NCBI GenBank assembly: GCA_963932465.1
Contig: OZ010798.1
Coordinates: 19,204,981 to 19,268,980, forward strand
From: Maratus speciosus
Lineage: Eukaryota > Arthropoda > Arachnida > Araneae > Salticidae
DNA: 64,000 nt
Direction of reading: 5' to 3'
Within the stretch, counting starts at the first letter, position 1. Each line of letters begins with the position of its first letter. The translations under genes and the position numbers were made by a program. Under the pieces are notes generated by a model, which was not told where the DNA came from, made no database searches, and saw only the letters and a program-made list of their open reading frames with translations. Of the stretch, positions 11,772 to 22,608 are shown piece after piece.

Positions 11772-12881
11772 TTATACGTGTAATAAATTAAAAATTTATT
11801 TACACGTGACTATTATAAACAGAAAAAAACATTTGGAATTAGAATTAAATAATTATGTACAAAAAGCAGGAACTTATTAAAAATTACGTCATAAAAACTA
11901 TAATTACACGTGAATTTTAAGAGAGAAAGGAATTTGTAAAATAATAAATTTATTAACATGCGTTAGAAGTCTTAAATAGGAGAAATTACGCCATCTTTAC
12001 GTCACATTACAGTTATTACATAAAATGAACACAAAATAATATTGCAAAATGGTTTAAATTTAGAAATTTTGCTAGACATTTATTTGATATTTTGAGAGGA
12101 TACTTTTCAATCATTTTTGTTAGGAAAGCGCAAATAATAGTTCATTTCTAACACAAGTATTTTCACGTGAATATTAAAAAGAGAAAGAATAGTTTGGTCA
12201 AAACTACGTCAGATTAAAAACGATTAATTTAAAATGTCTTATTTAAAAGAACTTTCTTTTCGCTTTGTTAAAAAATACCGGGAGACAAAATTCTGTTTAC
12301 ATAATTCCGTTTATAATTAACTTATTTTGAAATGTTTATCTTATTTTACTTAATCAAAGACGAAAACAGCGATTGGCATATGTATTTTTGGTACTACTTA
12401 GTTATCCCGTCGACCAAAAATCTATCATTCGCCAAACTATAAGATTAAATGCCAATAATGGTTGATCGTAAATGTCACATTAACTTGACTTTAAGCACGT
12501 GTCTACGTCATCAAGTTATTTTTATTTCGACGTTTTATTTGTATTTTTATTAATGTTGCACTAATTTATTTGTTCTTTCGTTATTTAAAATAAAAATGAT
12601 GTCAATTTGTATAATTTGGCGAGTGTTTTGGCGATTTATATAATTTGGCGAAATTGGTCGACGAGTTAATCAAGTAGTACTGCAGCGGATTTGGCCTTAA
12701 AATTCCCCAGTCAAAGTGAAATGAATAGAAGTCCGTTTATAGGGAGATCGCCATTGTTTTTTAAATTATAATTCAATCTTCCGAAATCTTTTTAAAGTCG
12801 ATCAAATTAGCGTACTTTTAGAGTCTGCGGTGTCTGAACGGGGGTTGACGAGCATAGCTCGTAGGGGGCAGAGCCCCCTAG
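11247..12881 (+). mobile_element. non-autonomous Helitron, copy 2
   Basis: It begins TCTCTCTATTCTAAAAAAAA after an A (11246) and ends with the hairpin GGGGGCAGAGCCCCC and CTAG, followed by T (12882). It is the same family as 9058-10498 in reverse orientation, and is longer mainly through a poly-A run near 11734-11768 and small additions. The open frame near 11320 is not related to any Helitron protein and is only partly shared with the other copy. Confidence 0.85.
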
Positions 12882-12991
12882 TATATTAAAAATTACTATT
12901 TTTTTTTTTTTAAATATTCATAGATATCCTACCTTTTACATTAAAAGACACTTAAAACTTCTAGCTCCTAAATTTTTTTTTTTTTTTTTTT

Positions 12992-13486
12992 GAGGGTGAT
13001 TCTGAGTAAAAAAAAAAAAAAATTCTGAAACTCACAGCAAATTTTCTGAAAAGTTACAGCAGGGAGGGGGGGGGGATCCACTTCCGACACTAGGTATGCG
13101 TTTTTTCCGTGGCCCTTTGATGAAATTTGTGTTTCGCAATTTTTTGACGAAATTTCTGGTTTTTTTTCGCGTATTTTTGACGAAATTTGCCGTTTTTTTC
13201 GCGATCTTTTAAAGAAATTTGCCATTTTTTCGTGATCTTTTGAAGAAATTTACCATTTTTCGCGATCTTTTGACGAAATTTGCCGTTTCTTCGCAATCTT
13301 TTGACGAAATTTGCCGTTTTTTCGCGATCTTTTGACGAAAGTAGCTATTTTTCTGCAAACGACTGACAAAATTATTTTTTTTCGGCGAAGATGTCGAAAT
13401 TCACAATATTTTTTATGTCCGAATTTTCGAATTGGTGGCCGATTTTTTTTTAAATTTTCGGAAAATTCGGACCAAAATCACCCCTA
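12992..13486. mobile_element. CAGGGGTGATT-family element, reverse orientation
   Basis: It begins GAGGGTGATTCTGAGT and ends AAAATCACCCCTA, with the TTCGGAAAATTCGG word inside the right end, as in 734-2027 and 28650-29808. It encloses the first half of a minisatellite array; the array goes on beyond its right end, so it may have inserted into an older copy. No TSD was fixed. Confidence 0.5.
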
Positions 13487-13880
13487 CGTGTTCTTTACGC
13501 AATCTTTTGACGAAATTCGCATCTTTCCCGCGATCGTTCGGCGAAATTTGGGTTTTTCCGCGATCCATCGGTGAAATTTGGGGTTTTCCCGCGATCTTTT
13601 CATGAAACGCGTGTTTTTTCCACGATCCTTTAACGGAATTCGCGTTTTTACGCGATCTTTTCATGGAAATAGTGTTTTAATGCGATCTTTTGACGACGCT
13701 TTTTTTACCCGATCTTTTGACGAAATTCGCACTTTTTTGCGATCTTTTCACGGAATTCGTATTTTTACGTGCTCTTTGGGGGAATTCTCATTTTTTACGC
13801 GATCTTCCGACAAAATTTGCATCTTTCCCGCAGACCTTCGGCGAAATTTTGGGTTTTCCCGCACTCCTTTGACAAAACTC
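13095..13880. repeat. ~30-bp minisatellite array, reverse orientation
   Basis: Units read CGCGATCTTTTGACGAAATT plus a T-rich spacer, the complement of the 1125-1730 unit. The array is interrupted near 13385-13490 by the end of the CAGGGGTGATT-family element. Open frames across it are repeat artefacts. Confidence 0.9.
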
Positions 13881-14029
13881 GTTTAAAAAGCTTAAGAAAA
13901 GGCCGAAAATAGGAAGAAAACGCATTACGCGCGTAAAATTGGAAAACATGCCAATTTTTCAGAGGAATTCTGAAAAAATCGGAAGAGTTGGCAGCTATGT
14001 ACACCCATCATGAGGATTCTAAAGATATG

Positions 14030-14345
14030 AAATTCCATGCATTAGTTCTTGAGACTGAGATATGACTATTACTAAAATGCCACCTGTTGGGTGATTTACA
14101 CCAAAACCTAATCAGCAACAACTTATGCCAACGTCTAACTAAATCTAAAGTTTGATGAAAATCCGTGAAATACTTTTTCAGATAGAGCTATTACGAAAAT
14201 CTTGAAAAATCCAGCATAGCAGTGCCACCTGTAGGGCAATTTACACAAAACGTAATCAGCACCAATATTTATCAAGGTATACCTGAATCTGAAGTTTGAT
14301 GAAAATTCATGCATTAGTTCTTGAGATAGAGCTATTGCAGAAATC
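14030..14345. repeat. ~137-bp tandem repeat (two to three units)
   Basis: Units contain GCATTAGTTCTTGAGA, GCCACCTGT(T/A)GGG and AAGTTTGATGAAAAT. The same unit, inverted, makes the five-copy array at 44005-44690. A run of G follows at 14376-14390. Confidence 0.75.
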
Positions 14346-15027
14346 GTAAAAAAAATGCAAGTACTCTTAGTAAGGGGGGGGGGGGGGGGAGCCGTAGCAA
14401 AAGAAAAATGTCAATTTTGGGTGGTAAGAGAAATCTTCATGGTCGATTATTTATTGTGACAATAAAATGACAAATAGAGCAGATTTTTTATTTTATTTTT
14501 ATTTTTATTATTTTTATTAAACAGTTTTAAAGAGTTTTTAAACTATGATTACTGTGTGTGTGGGAGGGGGGGAGGGGGGGGGGCAAAGAAGCAAAATTTT
14601 GAAGGGCAAAATTCAGATGAAATTTTAATTAAATGAATTGTCAATGAAATTTAGAGCTGATTATTTTATTCACTATAACAGTAACAAATAGAGTAGAAAA
14701 AGTTTAAGATTTTAAACTTTGGTATTGTGGAAGAAAGAGCATAAGGAGGAAGTGAAATTTGGGAAGAAGGAAAGGCAAGGGGGGGGGGGGGGGGTTGAGA
14801 TTTATTTTTAAATCAGAAATTCAGAGAAATGCAGAAGAGTTTCACCCTGATTAAGAAATAATACAAGAATAAAATTAAGGACTTTTTGCAGATTTTGCAT
14901 GAAAATAAGTACTTTTAAGCACCAAAGATTCCATTTGAAAAATGTAAGGACTTTCAAGAACCATGCGAACCCTGGAAGTGTTTAGGTGTAACCATGAGAC
15001 TTTGTTAAATGGAGGTTTCACTGTATA

Positions 15028-15245
15028 CTGCAAAACAATTACATTAAATCATACACAAATAAGGACACTTAAATTATGGATTAGTAAACTAAGAAGTTTA
15101 CTTATACTTAACGCTTAGTGACTCAACAACTCAGATTGGAAAAAATATTTACTCAGATGTTAGCATTTGTTAGTATATCATTTTAAGCATGTAAAAATAT
15201 TTAAAAACAATTTGGAACCTTATAAAAAATTATTCATTGAAAGGT
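15028..15245. other. non-coding flank of the pogo-like element
   Basis: AT-rich sequence with no recognisable feature. Confidence 0.4.
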
Positions 15246-15555
15246 GCTTTTTAAGTGTGTTTGTAATTTTATAAATATGTAGCACCTATAATCGTCGTTT
15301 GGTCCATCTGTCTGTCCGTCCACCCGCATATAACAGAGCAAAAACTACCAAACCAAATAGTCTGAAATTTTAAATATATAATTGTTGCAAAATTTTGTCG
15401 AGTCACTGCAAATTTTTATGAAAATAGATGTATAGTTTAATGACAGGGACAGTCAAAAGTTTTCTGTCACATGACGGCCAATGGGAAAAAAATATTTCAA
15501 ATTCATTTTAATGATTTTACAGCTTTTCGAACAGAATGAAATTGGTAGGCTCCTG
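15246..15555. mobile_element. fragment of the 3837-4387 family
   Basis: It shares GTGTTTGTAATTTTATAAAT, GTAGCACCTATAATCGTCG, the TCTGTCTGTCCGTCC run and GGCCAATGGGAAAAA with the element at 3837-4387, but has only one internal unit and no right TIR. It runs directly into the minisatellite at about 15560. Confidence 0.6.
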
Positions 15556-15559
15556 TCAC

Positions 15560-16902
15560 TATGGTTTTTTTTTTTCAGGCCCCTTTGACAAAATTTCTGG
15601 TTTATTCGCGATCTTTTGGCGAAATTTACGGTTTTTCGCGATCTTTTGGGCAAAGTTGCTATTTTTCATGATCTTTTGGGAGAAATTTGCCCTTTTTTCA
15701 TGATCTTTTGATGAAATCTGGCGTTTTTTTCGCGATCTTAGACGAAATTTGCCGTTTTTTCGCAATCTTTTGGGGGAAATTTACTGTTTTTTCGTGATCC
15801 TTTGACAAAATTTGTCGTTTTTCTGCGATCCTTTGACGAAATTGGCATTTTTTTGCAATTCTCTGATGAAATTTGCGTTTTTTTCCGCGATCTTTTGACG
15901 AAATTTTTTTTTCTGTTATTCTTTAAAGAAATTTTTTTTCCGTGATCCTTCAACGAAATTTGCGTTTTAACTGCAATATTTTGACGACATTTCTGTTTTT
16001 CCTGCGTGGATGAAAATTGTGTTTTTTCCCCGCAATCTTTTGACAAAAATCTTTTTTTTTTCCTTGCGCTCCTTTGCGAATTTTGTGCTTTTTTGCGATC
16101 CTTTGATGAAATTTGTGTTTATTTCACGATCATTAGACAAAAAATTTGTTTGAATTCGAGATTCTTTGACGAAATTCACATTTTTTCGAGATCCTTTGGT
16201 GACATTTGCGTGTTTTTCGTGATTCTTTAAATTCATGTTTTTTGCTTGATTCTTTAACGAAATTTGTGCACTGCCCATGATCCTTTGACGATATTTCCGT
16301 TTTTTACGCGATCTTTTGACGAAAATCAGGTTTCCCTCCACGATTTCGGAATGAGGAAAATTCTTCCCAGTTCTAATTATGTGTTTTTTTCTGCGGTCTT
16401 TGACGAAATTCGCGTGTTTTCCACGATTCTTTAAAGAAATTCATGTTTTTTTCCGCGATCCTTTACCAAAATTTGCGTTTTTCCAGCGATCCTTTGACGA
16501 TATTTCCGTTTTTCCAGCGATCCTTTGTCCTTTGACAATATATCCATTTTTCCCGTGTTCCTTTGATGATATGTCTGTTTTCCCGCTATCTTTTGACGAA
16601 AATCTCGATTTTTCGCGATCCTCTGGGAATTTTGTGTTTATTTCACGATCATTTGACGAAATTTGTGTTTATTTCGAGATTCTTTGACAAAATTCGCGTT
16701 TTTTCCGCAATCCTTTGAAGAAATTGTTGATTTTTTTCAGCGAACGATTGAGGAATTGATTTACTCCGGCGACCATTTGTCCAAATTCACGATATTTTTT
16801 AATGTCCAAATTTTCCACTAAATGTAACAATCTCATAAACCCGGAAGGATCGATCGAAAAACCCTGGAAATCCGGGGTACACCCAGAATACAATCACCCC
16901 TG
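15560..16902. mobile_element. minisatellite-rich element, reverse orientation, left end missing
   Basis: The right end (16880-16902) reads GAATACAATCACCCCTG, the terminus of the family at 31438-33375 and 55766-57694. Inward of it lie GATCGATCGAAAAACCC and the rest of the same left-end module, inverted. From 15590 to 16745 there are about 38 units of the ~30-bp minisatellite. The opposite end is absent, apparently cut off at the border with the 15246-15555 fragment. Confidence 0.7.
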
Positions 16903-18112
16903 ATAACAGCTTGGCAACACAGCCACTGAGAGAGAAGGGCACAGGGGCAACTTCCCCAAGGCATGCAATTGTTAAAGGCACAAAGTTAATAATTCTTTTT
17001 TTTTTTACAAAATATGAAAAATTGTACTTGTTTTTCTATTTTCATCTAGTCATCTCTTTTAATGGCAATCAACTTAATAATCATTACTGCTAAGATCAAC
17101 CGGTTACCAACCGCTCAGGGATAATTTAGTTGTTACTTTATGAGTATGATGTGGAATTTTCAAAACATTGGAAATGGATAAGATATTGGAGAATGAAAAA
17201 AAAAAATAAAAGATTACCTATTGATATTATAATGGAGAAAGACCAAAAACAGCACACAAGTTTATTTAGAAAAATGCTTAAAATAGTGAGCATACTTTTT
17301 TTTTTTTATCAATTTAATAAATGAACTTAAGAGTTTTAAAAATTTTAGTTTTTTTTATGGTGAGGAGGTGGAAGGAGTAGAAATTTTAGGAGAAGGAGAT
17401 GGTGGTGTAAATATTTATTGTTATTGGAAAATAACAAATAAGGCAGAATTTTTTTAAATACCTAAAATTTAAATAGTTTTTTAAAGACAATGCTGGGATG
17501 CTAAAGGGACAAACAGGAAAGCAGACATTTTAATGTGGAGGAGGGGTAAAAGCTTAGACAACCAATTTTTCACTTATTGCTACAAAAAAGTTATAATTAT
17601 GACGAAAAAAATACTATATACAAATTTCAAATTGAAGGGGTGGAGGAGAGAATTTAAATAACATAAAAAAAAAAAAAATCCTAGTAGTCTTTGGAACTGC
17701 AGAAGATTATCATTCTTATGAATATTAAATTATAAAGTCCATAATGATATGAGATTTTTTTCCCCCATCAACTACAGTCAGTCGAGAAAAATAAGAAATA
17801 AACACACATGCACTTATTTGAATAAAACAGAATAAAGAACAAAATTCAAACTTAGTACCAGTAATTTGGGCGAGTCTTTTGACACCATAAAAATCAGCAC
17901 ATTTGATAGGCAAGACACAAGCATCAGCAAGTAATTATTCTGGGTAATTGAAAGTTAGCTGTCTATTGATGAAAGTATTGACGTTGTGTTTCAGGGAAGC
18001 ATCAACCTAACAACACAAGATAAATATAGTAAACAGTACAGGTTATATTATTGTATTTGTATAAAAACAAAGATTTTAAATAAAACAAAAATTACATAAA
18101 TAGACTATGTTA
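16903..18112. other. non-coding stretch
   Basis: No exon or clear transposon end was found. The sequence is AT-rich with an A/G-rich patch at 17360-17410 and A runs near 17660. It may be unmasked intergenic or intronic DNA. Confidence 0.45.
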
Positions 18113-19703
18113 TGAATAAACTATGACTACGGACAATAACTGTATGTAATTTATTTTAAAGTTCATAATTAAAATCCCATAAGCTACTTACAATAATAAA
18201 ATACAATTACCGTAATTTCCGGCCTATAATCCGCATCGGTGTATAATCCGCAGCCGTAATTTTTAGCCCTTATAAAAAAATTTCAGCAGATAATCCGCAT
18301 CGGCGTATAATCCGCGGATTATACACCGGACTATACAAGAATTACTCATTGTTTTCAACATTCCAAAGTACTACTAAAGCCGCTATCAGATTCACAGACT
18401 TTTCGAGCAACCAACTTTACAGCCGATTTTAACACCAACTTTTTCCAGTTGAAAGGGAGAAAAAGGTTACAATTGTCTTTGCTAAAGTTGGAGGAAAACC
18501 CGGGAAAACCAGTACTACTAGTACCAGCCGCCAATATTTATCGCATTTTCGTATCAATCGCTTATCTCTGATTCGCTGAAATGTTGAAAGGTGGGAGGAA
18601 AAGTTGCGGCTAGGACAGACTTTTTTGAGATGCAGATAAAAAGTTGGGGATATTGCTGTTTGCCATCACACTAGGTGTCGAGACAACATTTCGCGAAAAG
18701 TTGGAGGAAATCAAGAGTTGGCTCAAAAATTGCTCGAAAAGTTGGTGAATCTGATAGCGGCTTAATAAACCACCTCCCTATTTATTTAGTTGCTCTATTT
18801 AAAGGATAATTGTAAGAAAATAGCTGAAAAAAATAATAATAAAATAATTACAAGTTAAAAAATACAAATAATTTTTTTCATTGAATCTTCTATCTAAAAC
18901 GTTGAATGTCTTGTGAATACAGATAATTCTGTAATAATTGCTGTTTTTAAATCATCTTCCACTTTTTAAATAACGTTCTGTTTAAATTCTGCAGTGTTAA
19001 ATAACAGGCTTTCTCTTAGACATTATTATAACTTTAAACGTGATATACCATCAAATACGTTTTGGTTTTTAATATAAATTACAAGGACATAATTGTATTT
19101 TATGATCCTATCCATAGAGGGCAGCAGTAAAATTATGAAACTACGATATGATAATGATTCATTCGATTAATGTGTGATGGATTCTCATTGGTTGCATCGT
19201 AATATCAATCATCGTAATCTGTAAAATTACTGTAATTTTGGGAGGAGCTATTTCATAAATGATTGAGATTGCAATTTTTGAAAGCGACGAGTGGAGAAAT
19301 GTTTTGTTCTTCATAGAAACATGTTACCAAAAGACTAAAAATAAAATAAAATCCTTATCGGAAGCCACTCCCACTAGCACAGTGTACGTCATATGTGAAC
19401 CAATCAAAAGCAACTCCACGAACGATCGATAGCAGATAATCGTTTGATAACTGTTTACATTTCTATTTTATGACTGCCGGTAAAAACTGGATGTCTGCCC
19501 TGAACTTCTGCTTAAAAAAATTTCAGCAGATAATCCGCACCGGTAGATAATCCACACTTAAAAATTTTGAGGTTTTTTAACAGATAATCCGCGGATTATA
19601 GGCCGGAAATTACGGTAATTACAAAAATATTATTGTAAGTAGTTTATGTGATTTTAATTATGAACTTTAAAATACACTGATTGGCCATAGTCATAGTTTA
19701 TTC
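18113..19703. repeat. foldback element interrupted at its centre
   Basis: The left arm 18113-18207 (GAATAAACTATGACTA...) matches the right arm 19618-19703 inverted, including AAGTTCATAATTAAAAT and CTTACAATAAT. Between the arms sits the TA MITE 18210-19615. Removing that leaves an almost pure ~185-bp hairpin, so a small foldback received a MITE near its centre. Confidence 0.65.
18210..19615. mobile_element. TA-flanked MITE, CCGTAATTTCCGGCC ends
   Basis: The left end CCGTAATTTCCGGCCTATAA is matched exactly, inverted, at the right end, and TA flanks both (18208-18209 and 19616-19617). Repeated ATAATCCGC words fill both ends. The interior carries a further weak inverted repeat (near 18360-18760) with AAGTTGGAGGAAA words. 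This resembles pogo-type families; there is no transposase. Confidence 0.8.
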
Positions 19704-20290
19704 ATTTAAATCCACTGTAATAAGTCCTTTTATAAGAGGCTAAGATATGATTTTGTTAGCTTAATTGCTTAGGCCATACTGAAGTCAACTTCGATTATCT
19801 GCCAACCATGGGATCATCATTGCAGCTGATAATAAAAATCTGATACTAATAAAAATTTTAACAAAAGCTTATTTTTTAGCACTTTAAAATAAAAAGGTGG
19901 CTAGTGATAAAATTGATACTACTGGCCACTAAGGAAACTTCCCTGTTTTGTCCTTTACCTTGTTTAACTCCCTTGAAATGTTTGTTTATTGAAAAAAAGC
20001 CATAATGTTTGTTTATTGAAAAAAAGCGTTTAAAATAGTTTCCTTTAAATACAAATCTTGAAATTCTGCAATAATTGAATTTTGAAATAAATGATTGAAT
20101 TTCTTGAAAATAGTACATTATATATGACAGTATAACAATGATGAAGAGCAATAGAAAAAAAATCTCCTCTCCCTTTCCTCATGAAGCAGTTGGAACACTG
20201 TATTTACCAACTTGATTTGCAATGAACAAGCAACTTACATTGATATGTTTAGAGTCATTTTCCAGTTTCTAAGATTCTGGTAAAAACTGA
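19704..20290. other. non-coding stretch
   Basis: No exon is visible. A short direct repeat, ATGTTTGTTTATTGAAAAAA, occurs near 19978 and 20006. The words GGTGGCTAGTG and ACTGGCCACTAAGG near 19896-19930 recall the end of the element at 21143-22065 and may be a relic of it. Confidence 0.4.
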
Positions 20291-20298
20291 CAAATAAT

Positions 20299-20460
20299 CA
20301 GTGTTGAATTCAGGAGTTGACCTGGGAGGGGACATTATGCCTCCCTTCTCCCTCCCCAATGGAAGATTTGAAATTTTTGTGTTTAAAATGGAATTCCTTT
20401 CCCTTTTAACCCAGAACCACAGAAACCTCTCCTGGAGAAAAGTGTCTGAATTCAGCACTG
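20299..20460. mobile_element. 162-bp hAT MITE, CAGTGTTGAATTCAG ends
   Basis: The ends CAGTGTTGAATTCAG and CTGAATTCAGCACTG are inverted with one mismatch. A perfect 8-bp TSD, CAAATAAT, lies at 20291-20298 and 20461-20468. A second copy is at 54146-54287. An 8-bp TSD and a CAG start fit a non-autonomous hAT element. Confidence 0.88.
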
Positions 20461-20468
20461 CAAATAAT

Positions 20469-20875
20469 CACAAAAATTTATATAATCAGATTTTGAAAAA
20501 ACTACTAATAATTATGAAACCAAAAAATCTTCTTATATTAAAGATGTAAATAACTTTCATTTTTTGGAAGGAGAAAGGAAACTTGGATATGTAAAATTTT
20601 TAATAATAATCTTTCGAATGAAAATATTATCATCAAAGAGAATATATTAGGATTTAAGTTTCAAAACTCACCTTATCCAAAATTTAAAAAATTGAGTTTT
20701 CTCTATTAACCTATTCTATTGGTAACTTGAATCGAGAAAACAATCTGCAAATAACCTAGTTTTATCATCAATTTCTGGCATTGTAAAATCTTGGTTTACA
20801 ATTACAATGAAAACCAATAGATGCAGTCAGAGGTTTTTCGTGATTTCCCAAAGTTTTATTTTCTGGATAAAGCAA
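20469..20875. other. non-coding stretch
   Basis: AT-rich sequence with nothing recognisable. Confidence 0.4.
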
Positions 20876-20883
20876 TTCTTGAA

Positions 20884-20998
20884 CACGGCTGCATAGTCGG
20901 AGTCAGGCCCATTTTTGAGTGAAAGAGTTGGAGTCGATATCTGTTAAAATTCCTGGAGTTTGAATCGTCCATTTTTTCCCACCGACTCCGCAGCCCTG
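20884..20998. mobile_element. 115-bp hAT MITE with GACTCCGCAGCCCTG end
   Basis: The right end CCGACTCCGCAGCCCTG and the left end CACGGCTGCATAGTCGGAGT are inverted partners; the left one has decayed. The flanking octamers TTCTTGAA and GTTTTGAA agree at six of eight positions. The terminus type CAGGGCTGCGGAGTC is common among non-autonomous hAT elements of animals. Confidence 0.65.
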
Positions 20999-21142
20999 GT
21001 TTTGAAAGTCCCATCCTCATATATTTTTACAGATAAGTTACTTTGAGCACTAACATCCCATTAAACACTTTAAATGTGAATGAATGTTTTCAAATCAGAG
21101 AAAATATCTATAAAATACAAAATAAGGATACAACATAGAAAT

Positions 21143-22065
21143 ATAGGTGAAAATTGGCGGTCGCCACTCGCCACGTGGCGATTAAAGTTGTAAAAGTGGC
21201 GATTAAAAAATCAGCCATCGATCGCCACCCTAGTCGCCACTCGCGATAAAAATCTGTTATTGATCGCCAAGTGAAATATAGCTTGTTTCATAGAAATATG
21301 CATCTCTACTTTCATTACATCTAATTAGCAAACTGGTTAATTCTTTTTCCTACCGGATGCAAGCAGATTACAACGATTTAGCTGTATTTTTAATATTTCG
21401 GCTTTTTGCCTTTGCTCTTCAGTTGGATTATTTTTTTAAGAAATACAGTTTTATTCTGCAAAATATATGCATCAGTTTTGATTCCACATGCATTTCAAGT
21501 AATTTATTTATTTATTTATTTTTCTTTCACCTGATGCAAGCAGATTTTAAGGATATTGCAGTATTTTCAATATTTCGACTCCTGCCACTTGCTCACCAGT
21601 TAGATTATTTTTCTTCAAGAGATATTGTTTAATCCTGCGAAATACACTCACCAACTTAGATTTCAACTGTATGTAATATGTATAGTATGTTAATAACAAT
21701 TAAATAAAATCCAAATTACATTTTATTATTTTTTATATAAAGAAAGTAATAGAAACTTGATTGATAATAGTGTTTATGAACATATACAAATAATCTAAAA
21801 ATATATTAAAAATTAATATAACAGATTTTGTATTTTTAAAGTAAGTTTCTTGAATTTTGACTACCCCATATTCTTATCATGAATAGTTGGCTGGTATAAA
21901 ACTCTGACTTATAGAAAAATATGTATATATACAACGATTATAGTTTATGTAGATGTCAAGAAAGTTTGAAACATTATAGTGGCCACTAACTTTAAAAAGT
22001 GGCCACTAATGAAACTGAGTCTACTGGCCACTGGCTACTAACTCAATTTCCCAATTTTCACCTAT
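21143..22065. mobile_element. TIR element with a 10-bp TSD
   Basis: The ends ATAGGTGAAAATTGG and CCAATTTTCACCTAT are perfectly inverted over 15 bases. The 10-bp word ACATAGAAAT flanks both sides (21133-21142 and 22066-22075). Words of the type GTGGCGATT / AGTGGCCACTA lie inside both ends. Inside, a ~180-bp unit starting GATGCAAGCAGATT is duplicated (about 21356-21520 and 21534-21650). The open frame over it is short and unlike any transposase. A TSD of 9-11 bases would fit a Mutator-like element, but the family is not recognised. Confidence 0.75.
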
Positions 22066-22608
22066 ACATAGAAATAAATAATAGTAAATTTATTTCAGTA
22101 ACCAAAAAAAAAAAAAAAAATTTGTCTATTATCCCATCAACCACTTTCTGTTAAAAAAAACAATTTCCAAACTATATAGAATTTAAAGCCAAAAACAGAT
22201 GATTTTTGGGTTACATTCAACTGATGTCAATGATGATTCAGGTGTAAACAACATATGTTTACACCTGTTATGTTATCATGAGATTTTCAGTTTGATGTTT
22301 TATCTGTATTTTTAATGATTTTTTCTAATTTATTAGATATTTCGTTAGTTAAAATAACAAGTACGTCATTAAACGATGATGCCATGATAATAAAAGAGAA
22401 AAAACACTGAAAAGCCAAAACTTTTTTTGAGTATATGCACAGAACTCCATAAAATAATACATACAGAAAATTGCAAAAGGCTGAGGAAATTATTGAAAAG
22501 GATTTCAATAATTTAAGACATTGCTTAGCAAAAATTTAGCATTCATAATGTAACATCAATTATTCCAAGCATTCTTTTGTCCAAAATTGTCTGAATGAAT
22601 CAAATTTT

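Larger units (their letters stand above)
11044..13999. mobile_element. TIR element with TTGCCAACT ends (probable hAT)
   Basis: The left end TACTTGCCAACTAAATTTCG and the right end, inverted as CATAGCTGCCAACTCTTCCG, resemble hAT termini. The flanking words TACACCCG (11036-11043) and TACACCCA (14000-14007) agree at seven of eight positions. The exact border could shift by two bases. It contains the second Helitron copy and a minisatellite array. Confidence 0.55.
10678..14974. mobile_element. hAT-like element, CAGGGTTCG ends, with nested insertions
   Basis: The left end reads CAGGGTTCGTACACATTTCT and the right end is the inverse of CAGGGTTCGCATGGTTCTTG. Both ends then carry words of the type ACTTTCAAGGACC and AATGTAAGGACC. 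GAAGT flanks both sides (10673-10677 and 14975-14979), which is shorter than the 8 bases usual for hAT. There is no transposase. The interior holds a Helitron, a minisatellite array, G-rich runs near 14375, 14570 and 14780, and a tandem repeat. Confidence 0.7.
6153..15023. mobile_element. pogo/Tigger-like TA element, expanded by nested insertions
   Basis: The left end reads CAGTGGAACTTCCCTTTAAC and the right end is its inverted partner CAGTGAAACCTCCATTTAAC. TA lies on each side (6151-6152 and 15024-15025). The CAGTRGAA start and TA target are typical of pogo/Tigger elements. The pieces 6153-6436 and 10499-10677 plus 14980-15023 look like its own sequence, for example the repeated TTTAACGAA words. 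The rest is later insertions. No pogo transposase remains. Confidence 0.65.

Noticed and set aside
9058..12881. One large inverted-repeat (foldback) element
   Set aside because: Each arm has complete Helitron 5' and 3' termini and its own A/T junction, and one arm lies inside a hAT that excludes the other.
15738..16687. Several overlapping 70-120-residue frames on both strands
   Set aside because: All are translations of the minisatellite array, with repeated SKDRxKN or FxRSFDE patterns and no conserved domain.
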